DNA from: Planococcus maitriensis | GTDB lineage: Bacteria > Bacillota > Bacilli > Bacillales_A > Planococcaceae | DNA: 64,000 nucleotides | NCBI RefSeq assembly: GCF_003289925.1 | Contig: NZ_QLZQ01000001.1 | Location: forward strand, 496,001 to 560,000 | Direction of reading: 5' to 3' | In this document: piece by piece, positions 25,009-34,135 of the stretch | How the letters are laid out: the number at the start of each line of letters is the position of its first letter | Numbering within the stretch: the first letter of the stretch is position 1 | The notes under the pieces: model-generated | The model's input: the letters and a program-made list of their open reading frames with translations, nothing else | The model's database searches: none | What the model was told of the DNA's origin: nothing | Made by a program: the position numbers and the translations under genes

Positions 25009-26394
25009 ATGAAAATGACAAAATGGTTTGGAACGATGATCGCCGCAACTGCTTTATCAGTTACTGCTTTCGCTTCCAGTTCAGAAGCAAGCGTTTTTAC
25101 AAACTTCGATCGCATTTCAGGATCAGACCGCTACGAAACAGCCATCCAGGTATCGCGTGAAGGCTGGACTGCCAACAGTACGGATCACGTCGTGCTGGTC
25201 ATTGGCGACAACTACCCGGATGCTCTTGCGGGTGCACCGCTTGCCAAAAAATTGAATGCGCCCATCCTATTGGTGAAAAAAGATGTTGTACCGGCGTCGA
25301 TCATGTCCGAAATTGGCCGTCTAGGGGCTAAAAATGCAACCATCCTCGGCGGTGAAATGGCGATTTCGGAAAAAGTGGTCCAGCAATTGAAGTCAAAAGG
25401 CATTAATGTCGATCGGATTGCAGGAAGCAGCAGAGCGGCCACATCGGCCTTGATCGCCAAACAAGTCGGCGGTACCTCTGCCATTGTGGCAAGTGGGGCT
25501 GGATATGCGGATTCCTTATCCATTGCATCGCATGCTGCAGAAACCGGGAAACCGATCTTGTTGACGTCAGGCAAAAACCTATCCGCTGAAGTGGAAAATG
25601 CTTTGAAAAATTACGACAATGTCACTGTAGTCGGAGGGGAAGTAGCCGTCAGTGCCGCAGTCTATAACCAAATCGGTAAATCCGCTAAAGTGCAGCGTAT
25701 TTCAGGAAAAGACCGTTACGCTACGGCAGCGGCGGTAGTTTCAAAATTGTATCCAACGACCATTGATGATTCCCTCGTAGCCTCTGGCCAGCAATTCGCA
25801 GACGCGCTTACAGGTTCTGCGCTTGGCGGGAAACAGAACAAGCCAATTTTACTCGTTAAACAATCGGCATTGCCTTCCCATACAAAAGACATCATCAATA
25901 ATAAGAACGTTAAAGCATTGACAGTTATCGGCGGGGAAGTGGCTGTTTCAAAAGAAGCCTTGAACCCGAATCCGAAGCCAGCCCCGATACCGGTCGTCAA
26001 GCCAGCTGTGGATGTCCGTGCCAATATCATCACTGAAGCAAAAAAACATATCGGTACACCATATCGCTGGGGCGGTACGACGACGGCAGGATTTGATTGC
26101 TCCGGTTACTTGATGTATGTCTTCAATAAAAACGGGATCTCGATCCCGAGAACGACTGCCTTGATGGCCCAGTCCGGCAAGCCGGTCAGCTATTCGAATA
26201 TTAAAGTCGGCGATATCGTATTGTTGGATTTGGTCAGAAGCACACCGACGCGTCCGACACATGCAGGGATTTATGTCGGCGACGGCAAAATCATCCATGC
26301 TGGGACCAGCACAGGCGTTACGATTACACCGCTTGATACTTCATGGGGCCATTGGGACAAGAAAATCGTCACCATCCGCTCGTACACAGATTAA
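25009..26394 (+). CDS. Secreted NlpC/P60 endopeptidase with three CWB2 repeats
   Basis: Exported wall peptidase (461 aa). The signal peptide ends near residue 27 (SSEAS). Three CWB2 repeats cover about residues 33-315, each with the (I/L)SGxxRYxTA opening, the PILL turn and the GGExAVS end; the second is degenerate (IAGSSRAATSALIAK). A proline-rich linker NPKPAPIPVVKP precedes the NlpC/P60 domain (about 337-461), with the Cys in FDCSGY, the His in THAGIYVGDG and a polar third residue after KIIHAG. It would cleave D-Glu-diamino-acid bonds in peptidoglycan while bound to wall polymer. AGGGGG lies 12 bases before ATG 25009; ATG 25015 is an alternative. Confidence 0.9.
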   Translation: MKMTKWFGTMIAATALSVTAFASSSEASVFTNFDRISGSDRYETAIQVSREGWTANSTDHVVLVIGDNYPDALAGAPLAKKLNAPILLVKKDVVPASIMSEIGRLGAKNATILGGEMAISEKVVQQLKSKGINVDRIAGSSRAATSALIAKQVGGTSAIVASGAGYADSLSIASHAAETGKPILLTSGKNLSAEVENALKNYDNVTVVGGEVAVSAAVYNQIGKSAKVQRISGKDRYATAAAVVSKLYPTTIDDSLVASGQQFADALTGSALGGKQNKPILLVKQSALPSHTKDIINNKNVKALTVIGGEVAVSKEALNPNPKPAPIPVVKPAVDVRANIITEAKKHIGTPYRWGGTTTAGFDCSGYLMYVFNKNGISIPRTTALMAQSGKPVSYSNIKVGDIVLLDLVRSTPTRPTHAGIYVGDGKIIHAGTSTGVTITPLDTSWGHWDKKIVTIRSYTD

Positions 26395-26420
26395 AAAATG
26401 GCTTAGGCCATTTTTTTTTG
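26393..26420 (+). terminator. Terminator after the NlpC/P60-CWB2 gene
   Basis: AAAAATGGC-tta-GGCCATTTTTTTTT overlaps the stop region; the stem is short but the T-run is long. Confidence 0.75.
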
Positions 26421-26584
26421 CCCCGATAGAGAGAGAAGAAGGGCAAGTATCATAACCTTAATATTTCATAGTGGAATAATTTACAAATATTTAGAAAATT
26501 TATGTACCTTTTAATAAAATTCTAGAATATACTGTTAAAAAAAGAGGATGTTCATCTGAAATAATTCAATTAGGGGGAAAAGCA

Positions 26585-28957
26585 TTGAGAATTTTATTGA
26601 ATGGCCTGGCGATGCTATTGTTCATCGGTGTTCTTGCGGGAGGGGCGGCAAATGTCTCGGCAGCCGACGATTTTACAGTCAAAGTCCGGCTCACCAATAG
26701 CTTGGGGACAAACAGCAGCTACGATTTCGTTCCGCAGGGCAGCTCACAATTAAAAGAAGACAAAACCGTTAAATTGGATAAGGGAACCCGTTACCAGGTG
26801 CACGTATCATCTGGCAAACTGGTATTGAAAAAAGGCGGCCAAACTTTGAAAAGCGGCTTGAATACGGTAACGATCGAGCCGTCCGTCTATTCAAAGGCAA
26901 ATAATATCCACCTCTATAAACCAGGATCCCAATCCGTATACCCATATCTTGGGACAATCCTGTTCCGCATGTCGGGGACAACAAAAATCCAGCCGGTCAA
27001 CTCCTTGCCATTCGAAGATTACCTTAAAGGCGTCGTGCCATCTGAAAGCCCCGCCAGTTGGGGAGCGAGCGGGGGCATGGAATCCTTGAAAGCCCAAGCA
27101 ATAGCAGCCCGTTCCTATGTTTTCTCCAAGATGAGCCAAAGCACATTGGAAATCGATGACACGACAACTTTCCAAGTGTATAAAGGCTTTATGTGGGACC
27201 CGTTATCCCCGCATTATACTTCGGCTTACGAATATACAAACCGTGCAGTCGACGAAACACAAGGGCAGATTCTCACATACAAAAAAGCGGACGGCCAAAA
27301 AGGCTTTGTCACCGCCTATTTCTCATCGAGCAACGGCGGGCAGACTGAACTGCCCGAGCAATACTGGTCAGGAAAATTGCCATATCTCTCGACTACACAA
27401 AAAGATGAATTCGATACGAAAAGCCTGTGGAAACTCAACTGGCTCAAAAACCAGCTTCCTGCAACTGCCGACTTGATGGCTCCGGCCACTTGGTGGAATA
27501 CGACAGGCGAGTTGAACTTGAATAGCGCGCTCGTCGGTGAGCAAAGCAAAAATGCGTTCACCAATTTCAAGAAGGATTTATTGAAAAAGGCGAAAGACCA
27601 GGATTCCACTGTCGAATCGATCAAAATCGCTTCCATCAATAACATCCAAACCGAGAACTTCGCAAACACCGGGAAAGTCCAGTCCATCACGCTTGAAATG
27701 GACTATTATATCCGCACCAGCAATAACGGGGCGCTAAGCTTCGATATGGCAGCCGGTGCAGCATCCAAGACACTGGCAGGCAAAAGCCGTTATGATACGG
27801 CGATTGAAATCGCAAAAGAATTAGTAGGTGCTGAAAAAGCGCCAGCTATCGTCCTGGGCCGGGGCGATATACCTGCCGATGCATTGGCGGGAACGGTTTT
27901 GGCCCACAAATACGGCGCGCCGATCCTCCTTACCAAGAGTGACGCCTTGCCGTCTTCTGTAGAGGAATTCCTGGAAAAACAAACCGTCCAGGGAGCCACC
28001 ATCTACCTGTTGGGGGGCAAGCTGGCGATTTCTGAAAATGTCGAAGAGGCTTTGATTGAAAAAGGCTTTAATATCAAACGCTTGGCAGGCAAAAGCCGTT
28101 CCGACACTTCGTTATTGATCGCACAAGAAATCGGCCAGACGCATACTGTATTGATGGCTACTGGAAATGACAATTCTTCTGACGCATTATCCGCTTCCGC
28201 TTACGCGGCTGTGCATCAGCTGCCGATCCTGATTCATACAGGCAAGAAGCTTTCGGACAATACCGCCGCGTTCATGGAGCAGGGCGGGACCGAGAAAGCG
28301 CTGATCATCGGGGGGAATGAAGCGATTCCTGAAAATACGGCAGATGCCTTGAATGCGCTCAATATCCACAGTGACCGCATCAGCGGGAAAACCCGCGTGG
28401 ATACCAGCCTTGAAATCAACCGCCTGTTGCCGATGAACGGCAAAAACCTTGTGGTCGGCAATGCCCATTCATTTGTCGATGCACTCGCGGGATCAGTGTT
28501 AGCCGCGAAAACGAGTTCACCAATCCTCATGCTGCATCCGGATCCAACCCGTTTGCCGGCTGAACACATGGAGCAGATCAGCCAGCTGACAAAAGACCAG
28601 GCCTATTATCTTGGAGGCGAGTCGGTCATTCCAAGTGCCTTGAAAACGGCGAGCAATGAATACATCGGCTCTTCGTTGAAAAAGCACCAGGCCGTTGTCA
28701 CATATAAAACCGGCGAGAAAGTGAGTATGACCACTTTCCGCACATTGATGGGCGCAGCGAACCTGAAGAGCGTCGATTTTGACATCGTGGATGCACCAGA
28801 CCGTTTCGTCATGGACGGAAGCGGCTTCGGCCACGGCATCGGCATGAGCCAGTGGGGATCTTACTACCGCTCAAAAGCCGGCCACAGCGCTGAGCAAATC
28901 TTGAATTTCTATTACCAGAACGTATCGATCGAACACACATCGCAATTCGTGAAATAA
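26585..28957 (+). CDS. SpoIID/LytB-domain protein with an internal CWB2 triplet
   Basis: Exported 790-residue protein from a TTG start 7 bases after AGGGGG. The signal peptide ends near NVSAA (residue 27). The first part of a SpoIID domain spans about 135-385 and includes LPFEDYLKGVVPSESP, LKAQAIAARSYVF and AVDETQGQILTY. Three CWB2 repeats then occupy about 395-695. The SpoIID domain resumes with KVSMTTFRTLMGA and closes with GSGFGHGIGMSQWGSYY (near 742-758). SpoIID enzymes are lytic transglycosylases on stem-less glycan; B. subtilis LytB instead stimulates the amidase LytC. An amidase-CWB2 gene lies 3 kb downstream, so a LytB role is attractive. The CWB2 block interrupts the domain instead of flanking it. 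Confidence 0.9.
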   Translation: MRILLNGLAMLLFIGVLAGGAANVSAADDFTVKVRLTNSLGTNSSYDFVPQGSSQLKEDKTVKLDKGTRYQVHVSSGKLVLKKGGQTLKSGLNTVTIEPSVYSKANNIHLYKPGSQSVYPYLGTILFRMSGTTKIQPVNSLPFEDYLKGVVPSESPASWGASGGMESLKAQAIAARSYVFSKMSQSTLEIDDTTTFQVYKGFMWDPLSPHYTSAYEYTNRAVDETQGQILTYKKADGQKGFVTAYFSSSNGGQTELPEQYWSGKLPYLSTTQKDEFDTKSLWKLNWLKNQLPATADLMAPATWWNTTGELNLNSALVGEQSKNAFTNFKKDLLKKAKDQDSTVESIKIASINNIQTENFANTGKVQSITLEMDYYIRTSNNGALSFDMAAGAASKTLAGKSRYDTAIEIAKELVGAEKAPAIVLGRGDIPADALAGTVLAHKYGAPILLTKSDALPSSVEEFLEKQTVQGATIYLLGGKLAISENVEEALIEKGFNIKRLAGKSRSDTSLLIAQEIGQTHTVLMATGNDNSSDALSASAYAAVHQLPILIHTGKKLSDNTAAFMEQGGTEKALIIGGNEAIPENTADALNALNIHSDRISGKTRVDTSLEINRLLPMNGKNLVVGNAHSFVDALAGSVLAAKTSSPILMLHPDPTRLPAEHMEQISQLTKDQAYYLGGESVIPSALKTASNEYIGSSLKKHQAVVTYKTGEKVSMTTFRTLMGAANLKSVDFDIVDAPDRFVMDGSGFGHGIGMSQWGSYYRSKAGHSAEQILNFYYQNVSIEHTSQFVK

Positions 28958-28978
28958 CTAGGGCATCGACGATATAGT

Positions 28979-29009
28979 AAAAAGCCGTCCTCATCAGGGC
29001 GGCTTTTTT
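28979..29009 (+). terminator. Terminator of the SpoIID-CWB2 gene
   Basis: AAAAAGCCGTCC pairs with GGGCGGCTTTTTT, giving a stem with T-run on both strands. Confidence 0.9.
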
Positions 29010-29034
29010 GTGTGGAAATTTAGTAATGAAGTGA

Positions 29035-29540
29035 GTGGAAAGCTTCCGCTTTTCGACTGCGTTGCAGGGGGCTGCTTGCCGTGGGGCGGGTGCCCGGCCA
29101 ACGTGCCAAATTTCTCTGTGTTCGAGCATCGCTTGATATGCGTTGCTCAATTCTCACTGCGTTCGAACATCGCAGAAGAACCGTTGCTCAATTCTCACTG
29201 CGTTCGAACATCGCAGAAGAACCGTTGCTCCCACATCTGCTCAACCCTCACTATGTTCGGGCATCGCACAAAAACATTTGCTGCGCAGATGCGTCGCAAA
29301 TGAATGGACTCGGCTTCCCCTCGCCATCCATTCACCCCCTTCCACTCCATCTCTAGTTTTAGAGTGGAAGGGAATTTCTTCTGACCACTTATTTTTTTAT
29401 GTGAAAGTGCGTCACGTTTATTAGCTTGAGTCATTTTATCGTAAGAATGTGCTCATTAATTCTGACCTATCCACAATTTAGAAGTAAGCAACTATGTGCA
29501 GGATCCCCCGTCCCTGGAAGCGATTCCCCCATATTAATTT
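29035..29540 (+). repeat. Composite dispersed repeat, copy 2
   Basis: The A module opens with GGAAAGCTTCCGCTTTTCGA and GCAGGGGGCTGCTTGCCG and closes with CCCCTTCCACTCCATCTCTA (about 29035-29360). The linker has AAGTGCGTCACG and CTGACCTATCCACA. It ends near 29535 with TGGAAGCGATTCCCCCA, so the B module is missing. Two exact copies and further degenerate copies of a ~42-bp unit lie within the A module (29141-29270). Confidence 0.8.
29141..29275 (+). repeat. Short tandem repeat (~42-bp unit) inside composite repeat copy 2
   Basis: The unit starts TTGCTCAATTCTCACTGCG and continues TTCGAACATCGCAGAAGAACCG. It occurs twice exactly in tandem (29142-29183 and 29184-29225), then in degenerate form to about 29275, with a partial copy before. 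Related single units are found on the reverse strand near 11060-11100 and 11495-11530. Confidence 0.8.
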
Positions 29541-29710
29541 TTGGTAAAATCACGATGCCGCCAAAAACCATCCAAGTCTTGCCGTTCAAGGGATGGGAGG
29601 ACATAAAGGAACCCTGTCCAATAGTCTGGCGTCTTTACCTAATATTAGCTCTATTGTAACAATTGTAATATTAATGCTATGATGGATTCATTAATTATGA
29701 GGTGTTTATT
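29541..29710. other. Intergenic region with promoter of the LtaS-like gene
   Basis: No gene is seen. TTGTAA (29654-29659) and TATGAT (29678-29683), 18 bp apart, form a plausible SigA promoter, with TGC before the -10. GAGGTG at 29699-29704 is the ribosome site of the next gene. Confidence 0.5.
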
Positions 29711-31588
29711 ATGAAAAAGACAAAAAAATTTAACTCCCCGTTGCTTGTATTAGTGATTTTGTCCGTCATTCTGCTCATCAAGCTGGGGGTATTCCGCAAC
29801 CTGGTCTACGGCGAAGTCTCCTTGCTGCGCCTTGTAGCGATCGACTTTCCGGTCTTCATGCTGTTGCCGGTACTGCTGTTTGTCGTGCTTCGGCGGGTCA
29901 GCCCGCTCGTTGCGTTAGTCTATAACCTGTTCGTATCGGCGCTTCTCGTATCGATTGTCTGGTATGAGCGTTATTTCCAGACCGTGCCGAGCTATTTTGA
30001 CCTTCAGCAAGGCGATCAAGCGGGATCGGTCATGGAGACGGTCAGCTTGCTGTATGCGCCGCTCGATTTCCTGTTCTTTGCCGATATAGTGGTCTACATC
30101 GCATTGTTCGTCCTGTACTGGAACCGGCCGCTGACGATGAAAAACCGCAAGAAAATCAGCGTGGTTGCTTTCGTGCTGGTGGCGGTGAGCTTGGTGACGA
30201 CAGTGGTGGCGCTGCAAAAGCCGATTCTGGATATGACTTTATTCGCCAAGGAGCAAGGCTTTGTCCAGACGCAATTGGTCCAGGCGGCTCAGCAAAATAG
30301 CGCGTCAGCCCAGATGCATTTAATCTCGGATGAGGAGCTGGCAAAGCTGAAAGGCAATGAATTCGTGCCTTACACGGAACACGAACGCTTCGGTATCGCA
30401 AAAGATCGCCATCTATTCGTCATCCAGGTCGAATCCTTGCAGAACTTTGCCATCAACCAATCGATCGGCGGGCAGGAATTGACGCCGAACCTCAATGAAC
30501 TGCTTGGCGACAGCCTGTATTTTGACCGCATGTTCCAGCAGATCGGCGCAGGCAATACGTCCGATGCCGAGTGGCTATTGCATATGTCGCTATTGCCGAA
30601 AGGGCTGGACCCGACAGTCAATTACTTGAATGGCACCCCTTTGCCATCTCTTGTCAACATGCTCAATGAGCAGGATTATTACACGACGACGTACCATGCG
30701 GACAAGCTCGAATATTGGAACCGCAAGGAATTGTATCCATCGCTCGGTTTTGATTATGCCTACTCGAGTGATGAGATTCCGGATGAGGACTTGATCGGTT
30801 TATGGCCATCCGACCGGACGATGTTCCAGTTTGCCGAAGGGGAAATACGGGAACAGGCTGCATCCGGGAAAAAGATCTATGCGAATTTGATGACCGTGAC
30901 AAGCCACACGCCATTTGAGGTGCGTGAACAAGATAAGTATCTGGAATTGCCGGAGCAGTATGTCGATACGTACACCGGGAATTACCTGCAGTCCATCCGC
31001 TACGCAGATGAAGCGGTCGGGGAATTTATCGCTTTCCTGAAAGCGGAAGGCATTTATGAAGATTCCTTGATTGTCATCAATGGAGATCATTCGGGGCTTC
31101 ATGGCCGCCCGATGACGGTCAATGACACCGATTTGATGGGCGAGTTGCTAGGGCACTCGTATTCCTTGAAGGACCGTTTCCTGCTGCCGTTCATCATCGC
31201 AGCCCCTGGCCTTTTTGAGTCGGAAGTGAATTCGAATTTCGGGGGGCAGGTGGATATGATGCCAACCATCATGAATTTGATGGGCATCGAACCGCAAGCC
31301 CCGATGGTCGGGCATAATATGCTCCAGTATGAGAACAACTTGCTCGCAGTACGCTATTACTTGCCGGGAGGCTCTTATATCACGGGTGACCATATGTACT
31401 TGGGGCAAAACGCCAGGTATCCGGAACGTTATTATGACTTCGATACGATGGAACGGATCGAACCGGACAAAGAGACCATTGAACAGAAACAGAAAAACGC
31501 CTTGAAGATTCTAAATCATTCCGACGCCTTGCTGAGCAACTTCCTGGATGAAGGCGAAGAAGAAGCGGAAACCGGAGAAGAGAGCTAA
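29711..31588 (+). CDS. LTA synthase family sulfatase-like membrane protein
   Basis: Polyglycerolphosphate-transferase-like protein (625 aa). Five membrane segments lie in the first ~170 residues, followed by an extracellular sulfatase domain. Expected LtaS residues are present: Glu241 (VIQVES) as metal ligand, Thr283 (GAGNTSDAEW) as nucleophile, and Asp459-His460 (INGDHSG) as metal ligands. Closest in layout to LtaS/YfnI/YqgS/YvgJ of B. subtilis; whether it is the main LTA synthase, a primase or a stress paralogue cannot be told. ATG 29711 is 6 bases after GAGGTG; an in-frame GTG three codons earlier lies in that site. It is embedded among wall-anchored hydrolases. Confidence 0.9.
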   Translation: MKKTKKFNSPLLVLVILSVILLIKLGVFRNLVYGEVSLLRLVAIDFPVFMLLPVLLFVVLRRVSPLVALVYNLFVSALLVSIVWYERYFQTVPSYFDLQQGDQAGSVMETVSLLYAPLDFLFFADIVVYIALFVLYWNRPLTMKNRKKISVVAFVLVAVSLVTTVVALQKPILDMTLFAKEQGFVQTQLVQAAQQNSASAQMHLISDEELAKLKGNEFVPYTEHERFGIAKDRHLFVIQVESLQNFAINQSIGGQELTPNLNELLGDSLYFDRMFQQIGAGNTSDAEWLLHMSLLPKGLDPTVNYLNGTPLPSLVNMLNEQDYYTTTYHADKLEYWNRKELYPSLGFDYAYSSDEIPDEDLIGLWPSDRTMFQFAEGEIREQAASGKKIYANLMTVTSHTPFEVREQDKYLELPEQYVDTYTGNYLQSIRYADEAVGEFIAFLKAEGIYEDSLIVINGDHSGLHGRPMTVNDTDLMGELLGHSYSLKDRFLLPFIIAAPGLFESEVNSNFGGQVDMMPTIMNLMGIEPQAPMVGHNMLQYENNLLAVRYYLPGGSYITGDHMYLGQNARYPERYYDFDTMERIEPDKETIEQKQKNALKILNHSDALLSNFLDEGEEEAETGEES

Positions 31589-31608
31589 CTCTTCTCTGGC
31601 TTTTTTTG
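31572..31608 (+). terminator. Terminator overlapping the end of the LtaS-like gene
   Basis: CCGGAGAAGAG pairs with CTCTTCTCTGG, followed by seven T residues; the stop codon lies in the loop. Confidence 0.85.
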
Positions 31609-31857
31609 TTAATTCAAATTTACGGATTTTAATGCAAATTTATTACATAATCAATATAAAGATATTGAATATAAATACCTAAATTGTATGCAGAAATTAC
31701 ATGTATTTCGTAAATTGCATAGGACTATTATCTTCGTATCGAAAAATTTCAGTTTTAAACGCTGTATAAAGAATCATTTTAAGAAAATATTGTAAAATTC
31801 TCTTGTTTCTCCTAATTTTCCCCCGTACTATTAGTTCAGAAAGAGGGGAATTTAGCA

Positions 31858-34119
31858 TTGAAAAAGAAACTTTTGTTCGTGCTGTTGTTGCTGCTAGCCA
31901 TTGGAATGGGAACCGGAACTGCTTCTGCAGCCGGTAAGCCAACTGTTATTTTAGACCCGGGACACGGGGGAGTTTACGGCGGAACGGCTGGTTACTCAGG
32001 AAACCGGACCGGCTATTACGAAAAACACGCCAATATGGAAGTGTCGAAGCGATTGAAATCCGAGCTAGAGAAAAGAGGATTTGTCGTTCACATGACCCGG
32101 ACATCCGATGTCCAGTTTTCACGCATTTCATCCAGTGCGGATCTCGTCGAGCGGATGAAAGTCGCAAACGGCATGATTGCAAGCGGAAATAATGACAATA
32201 CCATTTTCATGTCCGTGCACCATAATGCGACTGGTTCACCTACATACGGTGGATACGAAACGTATTACTTCGATAACCGATATGCGAGTTCGTCATATCC
32301 GCCATCCGTATTGCAGCGCCATTACTCGCCGGAAAGCGGCCGTTTGGCAACAAACACGCACCGCGCAGTCATCAATTCAGGGATTAAGGAAGGCCGCGGC
32401 ATTGTCGCGAACAGCCTTTACGTAACACGTACAGCGAACATGCCATCTGTCTTGCTTGAAGTCGGTTATATGTCCAACCCGACAGAAGAAGCGATGATCA
32501 AGCAAGCGTGGTTCCAACAGAAAGTCGCAGCGAACGTTGCAAAAGGCGTGGATGATTTCTTCAACGTTTACGTCGTCAATGACAAAAACGGCAAAGCGAT
32601 CAAACATTACACATCGAAAACCGATGCGTTGAATTATTCGAAAACTGTTTCAGGCAGTTATGTAATCCATAAGAAAACCGGGAAAGTGGACGGTGCGACG
32701 AAGCCGGATCCTGAACCGGTCGACCGTCCGTTAGTCTATGGCATCTATCATCCATCCGTAAAAATGAGCGATAATCTCTTCGGTACGGAGCAAGAAGCGA
32801 TCAACGAAGCGAAAAAATGGAAAAACACGCGCGTTGTCCATACGACAACGGGAATCGTTTTATGGTCCAATTACTTGCCGAAGAAATTCGTGGTCTTAGA
32901 CGGCAGCGATAAAGAAGTGACGCGTTTCTATCAAGAAGAAGCCGCGATTGCCCATGCAGGCAAGTTAGCGCAGGCATCTGTCATCGACGAGTCGACGCTT
33001 GAAAACGATATCGTCTGGTCGAACTTCAAACGCAAAAACTTCATCGTCCGTTCGAAAGACAAAGGCGAGATGATCCACCTTTACAACCGCGAGGAAGCCC
33101 GCGACTATGCACGCAATTGGCCGAACTCGGAATTGTATGATGTGTGGGCCAAGAAAGTCATCTATACGAACACAGATAAAACCGGGTACTCATATACGCC
33201 GCAAAATGTTCAAGGCAAGAGCCGCATCGATACAGCTGTTGCGGTGTCTAAACTGCTCTACCCGAATGGTTTTGCATCCACGAAAGCCCAGAAAACGGTC
33301 GTCTTGGCTACTTCGAACCAATATGCTGACGCCTTGTCGGCTGGCCCGCTTGCCGCTCATTACGGCAATGCACCGATCCTTTTGAGCAGAACGGATGCCC
33401 TTACCCCGGCTGTCGAACAAGAACTGAAACGCTTGAAAGCAAATAAAGTGATCATTGTCGGCGGTACAATTGCGCTCTCCGGATCTGTCGAGAGCAAGTT
33501 GAAAAATATGGGCTTGGCGGTTGAACGCTTATCCGGCCAGACCCGTTATGACACAAATGCGAAAATCAATGAAAAGCTTCCTGCTGCAGATGGCGTGTTC
33601 GTCACGGCGGGCAATAACTATCCGGATGCTCTAACTGCTGCCAGTATAGCTGTAGTCAAGAACTGGCCGATCGTCCTTGTAGGCGAGGGGCAAGCTGTAC
33701 CGAACAGTTTGAAAACAGCTTTCGGTGAAGAAGTCGTCATCGTCGGCGGGACTACTGCCGTTTCAACATCGTTGGAGAAAGCTGTAAAACGTGAAATCGG
33801 TGCTGACGCTGTGCGCCGCCTATCCGGCAAAACGCGTTACGATACAGGGACGGCTGCGATCGATTACTTCGCAGATGAATTCATCTCAAACCGCTTGATC
33901 GTCTCAACCGGCACAAACTACCCGGATGCACTTGTGTCATCCGCAGTCTCTGCGCGCTATAACGCACCGCTCTTCCTGGTGCCGGACAACTCGATGCCAG
34001 CGACTCTGACGGATTCATTGACACAACACAGCACAGAGAAATTGATCAATCGCACCTATTACATCGGTGGAGCTGTCAACTCGTCCATTAAAACGACGAT
34101 CAACGCAATGCAAAAATGA
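31858..34119 (+). CDS. N-acetylmuramoyl-L-alanine amidase (Amidase_3) with three CWB2 repeats
   Basis: Exported autolysin (753 aa), TTG start behind GAGGGGA. The signal peptide ends near TASAA (residue 24). The Amidase_3 catalytic domain spans about 30-235: zinc ligands are His in LDPGHGG, Glu in HANMEVSKRL and His in SVHHNA, and the catalytic Glu is in LLEVGYMSNP. Residues about 245-450 hold several ~45-residue degenerate repeats with a pattern of hydrophobic strand, HLYNREEARDYA-like helix and VW. Three CWB2 repeats cover about 452-752. LytC of B. subtilis combines the same amidase and CWB2 modules in the opposite order. It should cleave the MurNAc-L-Ala bond while held on wall polymer. Confidence 0.9.
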   Translation: MKKKLLFVLLLLLAIGMGTGTASAAGKPTVILDPGHGGVYGGTAGYSGNRTGYYEKHANMEVSKRLKSELEKRGFVVHMTRTSDVQFSRISSSADLVERMKVANGMIASGNNDNTIFMSVHHNATGSPTYGGYETYYFDNRYASSSYPPSVLQRHYSPESGRLATNTHRAVINSGIKEGRGIVANSLYVTRTANMPSVLLEVGYMSNPTEEAMIKQAWFQQKVAANVAKGVDDFFNVYVVNDKNGKAIKHYTSKTDALNYSKTVSGSYVIHKKTGKVDGATKPDPEPVDRPLVYGIYHPSVKMSDNLFGTEQEAINEAKKWKNTRVVHTTTGIVLWSNYLPKKFVVLDGSDKEVTRFYQEEAAIAHAGKLAQASVIDESTLENDIVWSNFKRKNFIVRSKDKGEMIHLYNREEARDYARNWPNSELYDVWAKKVIYTNTDKTGYSYTPQNVQGKSRIDTAVAVSKLLYPNGFASTKAQKTVVLATSNQYADALSAGPLAAHYGNAPILLSRTDALTPAVEQELKRLKANKVIIVGGTIALSGSVESKLKNMGLAVERLSGQTRYDTNAKINEKLPAADGVFVTAGNNYPDALTAASIAVVKNWPIVLVGEGQAVPNSLKTAFGEEVVIVGGTTAVSTSLEKAVKREIGADAVRRLSGKTRYDTGTAAIDYFADEFISNRLIVSTGTNYPDALVSSAVSARYNAPLFLVPDNSMPATLTDSLTQHSTEKLINRTYYIGGAVNSSIKTTINAMQK

Positions 34120-34135
34120 TAAGGTGGTTATATAC

